DNA of 64,000 nt. Source: Amycolatopsis benzoatilytica AK 16/65 (GTDB lineage: Bacteria > Actinomycetota > Actinomycetes > Mycobacteriales > Pseudonocardiaceae). The first letter of the stretch is position 1. Each line of letters begins with the position of its first letter. Positions 60,350-64,000 of the stretch are shown piece by piece. The notes below the pieces were generated by a model that was given only the letters and a program-made list of their open reading frames with translations, made no database searches and was not told the DNA's origin. Where the stretch lies: positions 1,273,953 through 1,337,952 of the forward strand of contig NZ_KB912942.1 of the NCBI RefSeq assembly GCF_000383915.1, read 5' to 3'. The translations under genes and the position numbers were made by a program.

Positions 60350-61206
60350 CGGCCGATCCCGGTCAGCGCCCGGACCGCGACCACCGCCTTTTCCCGGCCG
60401 GACAACGAAAGCCGTCGGTCGAACACGCGGGACGGCTGTTCGTCGATCCGATCGAGCAGGGTGCGGTAGATGCCGGACATCGCGGTGCAGCAGGCCGCGC
60501 TGCGACCGTCCAAAGAGGGCACCAGGCGCAGGCCGCGGGCGTACCAGTCGCGGGCTCGCGCGGCGCTGTCGCGGATCAGCGCGGTGAGGCCGCCGCCCGG
60601 GTCGGCCAGCTTCCCGTCCGGCCCGACGGACAGCTCGACGCCGAACCGGTCGAGATCCTCCTTGGGCAGATAGACCCGGCCGTTGAGCAGGTCCTCGCGA
60701 ATGTCGCGGAGGATGTTGGTCTGCTGCAGGGCAATCCCCAGCTCGTCGGCGTACACCGAAGCGTGCGGCTCGGGCTTGCTGCCGAACACGCCGAGGCACA
60801 GCCGGCCGACCGAACCGGCCACGCACCGGCAGTACTCGACCAACTCCTCGAAGCGCACGTACTTGCGACCGGTGACATCCATCTCGACACCGTCGAGCAA
60901 TTCGTCGAACGCGCCGAGCGGAATCGGGTACCGGCGGGTCGCGTCCGCGACCGCGACGTACACCGGTTCGGTGCGCGCGGACAGGTCGCTGAGAGCTTCC
61001 CGTACGCCGCCCAGGCCCTGCAGCTTCGCCTCGGCGGCGGCTTCGGGGTCGTCGCCGATGTCGTCGATGATCCGGGCCAGCGCGTACACCGCGCACAACG
61101 CCGCACGCTTGGCCGGCGGCAGCAATCGAATCCCGTAGTAGAAGTTTCGTGCCTGGTGCTTGGTGACCTCCGCGCAGTGCGCGTAGGCGTCCTCGACGGT
61201 CGTCAT
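60346..61206 (-). CDS. hpnD: Presqualene diphosphate synthase HpnD
   Basis: A 286-residue squalene/phytoene synthase-type enzyme. Both Asp-rich motifs are seen: ARIIDDIGDDPEAA and LRDIREDLLNGRVYLPKEDL. YCRCVAGSVGRLCLGVFG is the family signature. It condenses two farnesyl diphosphates to presqualene diphosphate. ATGA overlaps on both ends link it to hpnC and hpnE. Confidence 0.94.
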   Translation of the reverse strand: MTTVEDAYAHCAEVTKHQARNFYYGIRLLPPAKRAALCAVYALARIIDDIGDDPEAAAEAKLQGLGGVREALSDLSARTEPVYVAVADATRRYPIPLGAFDELLDGVEMDVTGRKYVRFEELVEYCRCVAGSVGRLCLGVFGSKPEPHASVYADELGIALQQTNILRDIREDLLNGRVYLPKEDLDRFGVELSVGPDGKLADPGGGLTALIRDSAARARDWYARGLRLVPSLDGRSAACCTAMSGIYRTLLDRIDEQPSRVFDRRLSLSGREKAVVAVRALTGIGR

Positions 61207-62057
61207 CCAGCCCGCCTCCTCGTGCTCGCCTGCAGCCAGATCAGCCAGCCCAGCAACCCGCCCCGGCTCGGCCGGACCGGTTCGGACAACACGTCGCCGC
61301 CGCTCGCGCGCAACGCGTCGACCGTCGCCAGCCCGCCGGCGAGGAACCCGCTCACCGCGAGCCGTCCCCACCCGGACAGCCGCTGGACCAGCTCCGCGCC
61401 GCTGCCCAGCAGGGCGGCGGCGCGGTCGGTTTCCCAGCGCATCAGCGCTTTCAGCGGCGGCGACGCGTGCGCCGCGGCCAGTTCCCGCTCCGCTACCCCG
61501 AACTCGGCGAGATCCTCTTGTGGCAGGTACACCCGTCCGGCGCGGCAGTCCTCGCCGACGTCCTGCCAGTGCTCCACCAGCTGCAGCCCGGTGCAGATCC
61601 GGTCGGAGAGCTCCGCGGCGTCCGGATCGGACACATCGAGCAGGTCCAGCACGATGCGTCCGACCGGATTCGCGGAAAGTTGGCAGTACGCCAGAAGATC
61701 TCCGAAGGCCGGATAGCGGCGGATGTGCTGGTCTTGCAGGTTCGCCCGCACCAGAAGTTGAAACGGTTCTTCCTTCAGCCGTCCGGCCCGGATCGCCGGG
61801 AGAAGTCCACGCACTGCCGGATCGGCTGGTTCATCGCCGCCGAACGCCGCGGACAGCTCGGCGGAGAACGCGGTGAGCCGGGCAGTCCGGTCGCCTTCGG
61901 CCTCGTCGCCGAGATCGTCGATCGTGCGTGCGACGGCATAGACCGAGACCAGGTCGGCGCGCAGTTGCCGCGGCAGCACGCGCAGTGCCACCGGGAAGTT
62001 TTCCGCGCCGCGTTTTTCCCGCAGCGCGCGGGCGTCCGGGGCGACGTGAGGTCTCAT
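61203..62057 (-). CDS. hpnC: Hydroxysqualene synthase HpnC
   Basis: A 284-residue protein of the squalene synthase fold. Asp-rich motifs: ARTIDDLGDEAEGDR and EHWQDVGEDCRAGRVYLPQE; family signature YCQLSANPVGRIVLDLL. It converts presqualene diphosphate to hydroxysqualene, which HpnE then reduces. It is the first gene of the operon; ATG 62057 has no strong ribosome binding site. A divergent PucR-type regulator starts 98 bases away. Confidence 0.93.
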   Translation of the reverse strand: MRPHVAPDARALREKRGAENFPVALRVLPRQLRADLVSVYAVARTIDDLGDEAEGDRTARLTAFSAELSAAFGGDEPADPAVRGLLPAIRAGRLKEEPFQLLVRANLQDQHIRRYPAFGDLLAYCQLSANPVGRIVLDLLDVSDPDAAELSDRICTGLQLVEHWQDVGEDCRAGRVYLPQEDLAEFGVAERELAAAHASPPLKALMRWETDRAAALLGSGAELVQRLSGWGRLAVSGFLAGGLATVDALRASGGDVLSEPVRPSRGGLLGWLIWLQASTRRRAG

Positions 62058-62103
62058 CTTGGCCAGTGTCGCGCCCCCGGTCGGGCGTCTTCTGCCGCCG
62101 GAA

Positions 62104-62116
62104 AGCGAATTTCGCT
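62104..62116. promoter_or_regulatory. Palindrome in the hopanoid operon promoter region
   Basis: AGCGAA-T-TTCGCT is a perfect inverted repeat 47 bases before hpnC and 38 before the PucR-type gene. A further inverted pair, TTGGC/GCCAA, is at 62126-62142. Candidate regulator sites; the link to the PucR protein is inference. Confidence 0.45.
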
Positions 62117-62154
62117 GGCTTCGACTTGGCACGAGGAGCCAAAGTGGGGAGAGG

Positions 62155-63405
62155 ATGTTCCAAGGCGAACCCATGCACTCCTGCGGCACAGGAAGGACTC
62201 CCGGAACCATGGGACCAGATCAGGCGACCCGGCTGGGCGAACTGGAGGCGGTCGTGGCCCGCCGGCTGCCCGCCATTCTCAACGAGGTCCGCGACCAGCT
62301 GACCGACGAGCATCCCGACTACGCGGAATTCCTCGCCGAAGAACTCGCCGATGTGGTCGAGGCCAGCGCGGGGTTCGTGCGGCGGATGATCGACCTCGCC
62401 GCCGAACCGGACGCCCGGCTGCCGGAGCTCGGTTCTGGCGTCGAGCAGGTGGTGTTCGAGGAAATCGGCCGCGCGCAGTACCGGCTGGGCCGTCCGGTCA
62501 CCGGCCTGCTGTCCGCCTACCGGGTGGGCGCGCGGGTGGCGTGGCGACACGTCTCCGACGCAGCGCTCGACCTCAGCGTGCCCGCGGAACTGTTCGCGTC
62601 GCTGGCCACCACCGTCTTCGCGCTGGTGGATCAGCTTTCCGAGTCGTCGTTGCGCGGTTACCTGCAGGAACAAGCCGACGCGGTACGCGCGCGGGATCGG
62701 CTGCGCGACGAGTTGACCGCGTTGCTGTTGTCCGATCGCGCGGACATGGCGGCAGTGCGCGCGGCCGCGGCGCGCGCGGATTGGCGATTGCCGAACCAGG
62801 CCGCGGTCGTGTTGGTGCAGGACGACAACGAGCTGGGCCGGGAGCTGGTGTTCCGGCTGGAGGACAGCTGTCTGCGGCTGCACCGTCCCGGCGTGGTGGT
62901 CGCGATCGTCCCGGACCCGGACGGGCCCGGCCGGCGGGCGTGGCTGGCCAGGGCGCTGCGGGGCGGGGGAGCGGTGGTGGGCGCGGCGGTGCCGCTCGAC
63001 CGGCTGCCAGCCAGCCTGCGGATCGCCGAAGTGACCGCGCGGCTGCGCCGGGACCACCTGCTCAGCGACGACCCGGTGTTCGCCGACGAGCATCTGGACG
63101 CGATCATCGTGCACCGCGACGACCGGCTGCTGGACGTGCTGCGAAGACAGGCGCTGGCCCCGCTCGACGAGCTGAACCAGTCTGCGCGGGACCGGCTGTG
63201 CACCACGCTCACGTCCTGGCTGCTGCACCTGGGCGACCGCAAAGCAGTGGCCGAGGACCTGCACATCCACCCGCAGACGGTGTCTTACCGGTTGGGCCGG
63301 CTGCACGATCTTTTCGGGCCCTCGCTGGACGATCCGTCCGCGCGCGCGACGCTGCTGCTCGCGCTGGCCTGGGGTCCGCCCGGCGGGCCGGACCGGATCG
63401 GCTGA
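62155..63405 (+). CDS. PucR family transcriptional regulator
   Basis: A 416-residue regulator. An N-terminal helical region (VEASAGFVRRMIDLAAEPD; FEEIGRAQYRLGRPVTGLLS) is followed by a degenerate GGDEF-like middle part and the PucR C-terminal helix-turn-helix (LGDRKAVAEDLHIHPQTVSY). ATG 62155 is preferred for its GGGGAG; ATG 62209 is an alternative. It is divergent from the hopanoid operon with a palindrome in between, so it may control hopanoid synthesis, which would fit a membrane stress response. Confidence 0.85.
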   Translation: MFQGEPMHSCGTGRTPGTMGPDQATRLGELEAVVARRLPAILNEVRDQLTDEHPDYAEFLAEELADVVEASAGFVRRMIDLAAEPDARLPELGSGVEQVVFEEIGRAQYRLGRPVTGLLSAYRVGARVAWRHVSDAALDLSVPAELFASLATTVFALVDQLSESSLRGYLQEQADAVRARDRLRDELTALLLSDRADMAAVRAAAARADWRLPNQAAVVLVQDDNELGRELVFRLEDSCLRLHRPGVVVAIVPDPDGPGRRAWLARALRGGGAVVGAAVPLDRLPASLRIAEVTARLRRDHLLSDDPVFADEHLDAIIVHRDDRLLDVLRRQALAPLDELNQSARDRLCTTLTSWLLHLGDRKAVAEDLHIHPQTVSYRLGRLHDLFGPSLDDPSARATLLLALAWGPPGGPDRIG

Positions 63406-63478
63406 TCGGGGAATGTCCCGGATGCGGCGGCGGGCGCGCGGTTCTACGTTGAATCTTGTGACAGACGGCGGGGACGCA

Positions 63479-64000
63479 TCAGCTTTCGGCGCCGAAGCGC
63501 GCGGCGAGCGTGCGGTAAACGCCGGGTGCCGCGCCGCGCAACGCGGCCGGGAAACGCAGCCAGCGCGGCAGGTAGTAGTCGCCGGGACGGCGCGCGGCGT
63601 GCACCACCGCGGCGGCGACGCGTTCCGCGCTGACCGGACGCGGAATACCGCGGGTGTACGGCCGGCCGCGGCGGGTGAAGAATTCCGTGCGCACCACACC
63701 GGGAACTACGACTCCGACCGTCACTCCAGTCCCGTGCAACTCGAATCGGAGACTCTCCGCGAAAGCGTCCACACCGGACTTGGTCGCCGCGTAGACCGCT
63801 TCCCCAGCGACGCCGGTGCGCCCGGCGATCGAGGACACGAACACGAGCTGCCCGCGGCCATGGTCGAGCATCGCGGGCAGCAGCGCGCGGGTCAGCTCGA
63901 TCGGAGCGGCGAGGTTCACCGCGACGAGTTCGGCCAGTCGCCCGGCCGGCAGTTCGGGCAACGGACCGGCCCAGCCGAGCCCGGCGTTGTTGACGAGCAG
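63479..64000 (-). CDS. Short-chain dehydrogenase/reductase (partial at window edge)
   Basis: The gene runs off the right end; about 174 residues of the C-terminal part are seen. Family marks are LLVNNAGLGWAG at the edge of the window, LVFVSSIAGRTG with the catalytic Ser and YAATKSGVDAFAESL with the Tyr and Lys. The C-terminus holds a basic, aromatic stretch (DYYLPRWLRFPAALRG). Substrate unknown. The Rossmann start lies beyond 64000. Confidence 0.9.
   Translation of the reverse strand: MLVNNAGLGWAGPLPELPAGRLAELVAVNLAAPIELTRALLPAMLDHGRGQLVFVSSIAGRTGVAGEAVYAATKSGVDAFAESLRFELHGTGVTVGVVVPGVVRTEFFTRRGRPYTRGIPRPVSAERVAAAVVHAARRPGDYYLPRWLRFPAALRGAAPGVYRTLAARFGAES

Noticed and set aside
58959..60587. 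Very long plus-strand frames opposite the hopanoid operon
   Set aside because: They are GC-driven shadows of the hpn genes, rich in Arg/Ser/Pro and without start signals.

Overview
The window is about 70% GC and carries single-domain regulators in large numbers, twin-arginine and lipoprotein secretion signals, GTG/TTG starts, ECF42 and DasR-type regulation, ESX-like small proteins and a hopanoid operon. This points to a filamentous actinomycete, most likely Pseudonocardiaceae and probably Amycolatopsis or a close relative. That assignment is inference from content; no ribosomal marker is present. I saw no rRNA, tRNA, CRISPR array, insertion sequence or phage.

Layout. 1-9.5 kb: GNAT acetyltransferase, a sugar isomerase/oxidoreductase pair, a TetR regulator, an MFS exporter, a two-component system with its lipoprotein, a divergent VanY-like peptidase, and two membrane proteins with sterol-enzyme folds. 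9.7-11.8 kb: a three-gene ESX-like set (two helical/WxG proteins and a YbaB-like protein). 11.8-16.1 kb: a TetR regulator with a clear operator facing beta-oxidation genes (3-hydroxyacyl-CoA and acyl-CoA dehydrogenases), then HxlR/NmrA. 16.1-26.5 kb: pentapeptide membrane protein, two small membrane proteins, P450/TetR pair, a large subtilisin-like secreted protein with degenerate catalytic motifs, and an MFS/GntR pair. 26.9-32.7 kb: Gln/Gly-rich antitoxin-family protein, alpha-methylacyl-CoA racemase, an enolase of unusual type, a truncated MFS gene and a secreted SH3 protein. 32.8-46.6 kb: NmrA oxidoreductase, orphan immunity-like proteins, an ECF42 sigma/YCII pair, thioesterase, GntR plus YeiH exporter, ABC-F ATPase, TetR with two small membrane proteins, HNH endonuclease, LysR/EamA and unknown genes. 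46.6-54.2 kb: a possible Prim-Pol-like protein, a second TetR with the same operator type as at 12.6 kb, TetR/NmrA, GH64 glucanase, a chitin-active LPMO with a DasR site, MarR/esterase and a CGNR regulator. 54.5-62.1 kb: a seven-gene hopanoid operon on the minus strand (hpnC-hpnD-hpnE-polyprenyl synthase-shc-hpnG-hpnH), joined almost entirely by overlapping stop/start codons, with a divergent PucR-type regulator. An SDR gene runs off the right end.

The most unusual signal is a family of at least eight roughly 55-base palindromes (consensus arms GTCCGTGAAGGGCCCCTT / AAGGGGCCCTTCACGGAC), spread about one per 8 kb. They lie almost only at gene ends. Four separate convergent gene pairs, and in three cases the repeat itself supplies the TGA stop codon of the upstream gene. 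The arms differ between copies but change together, which indicates selection for the hairpin. A second strong signal is a pair of paralogous TetR regulators 35 kb apart that share a GGYACTGAGTRCC operator.
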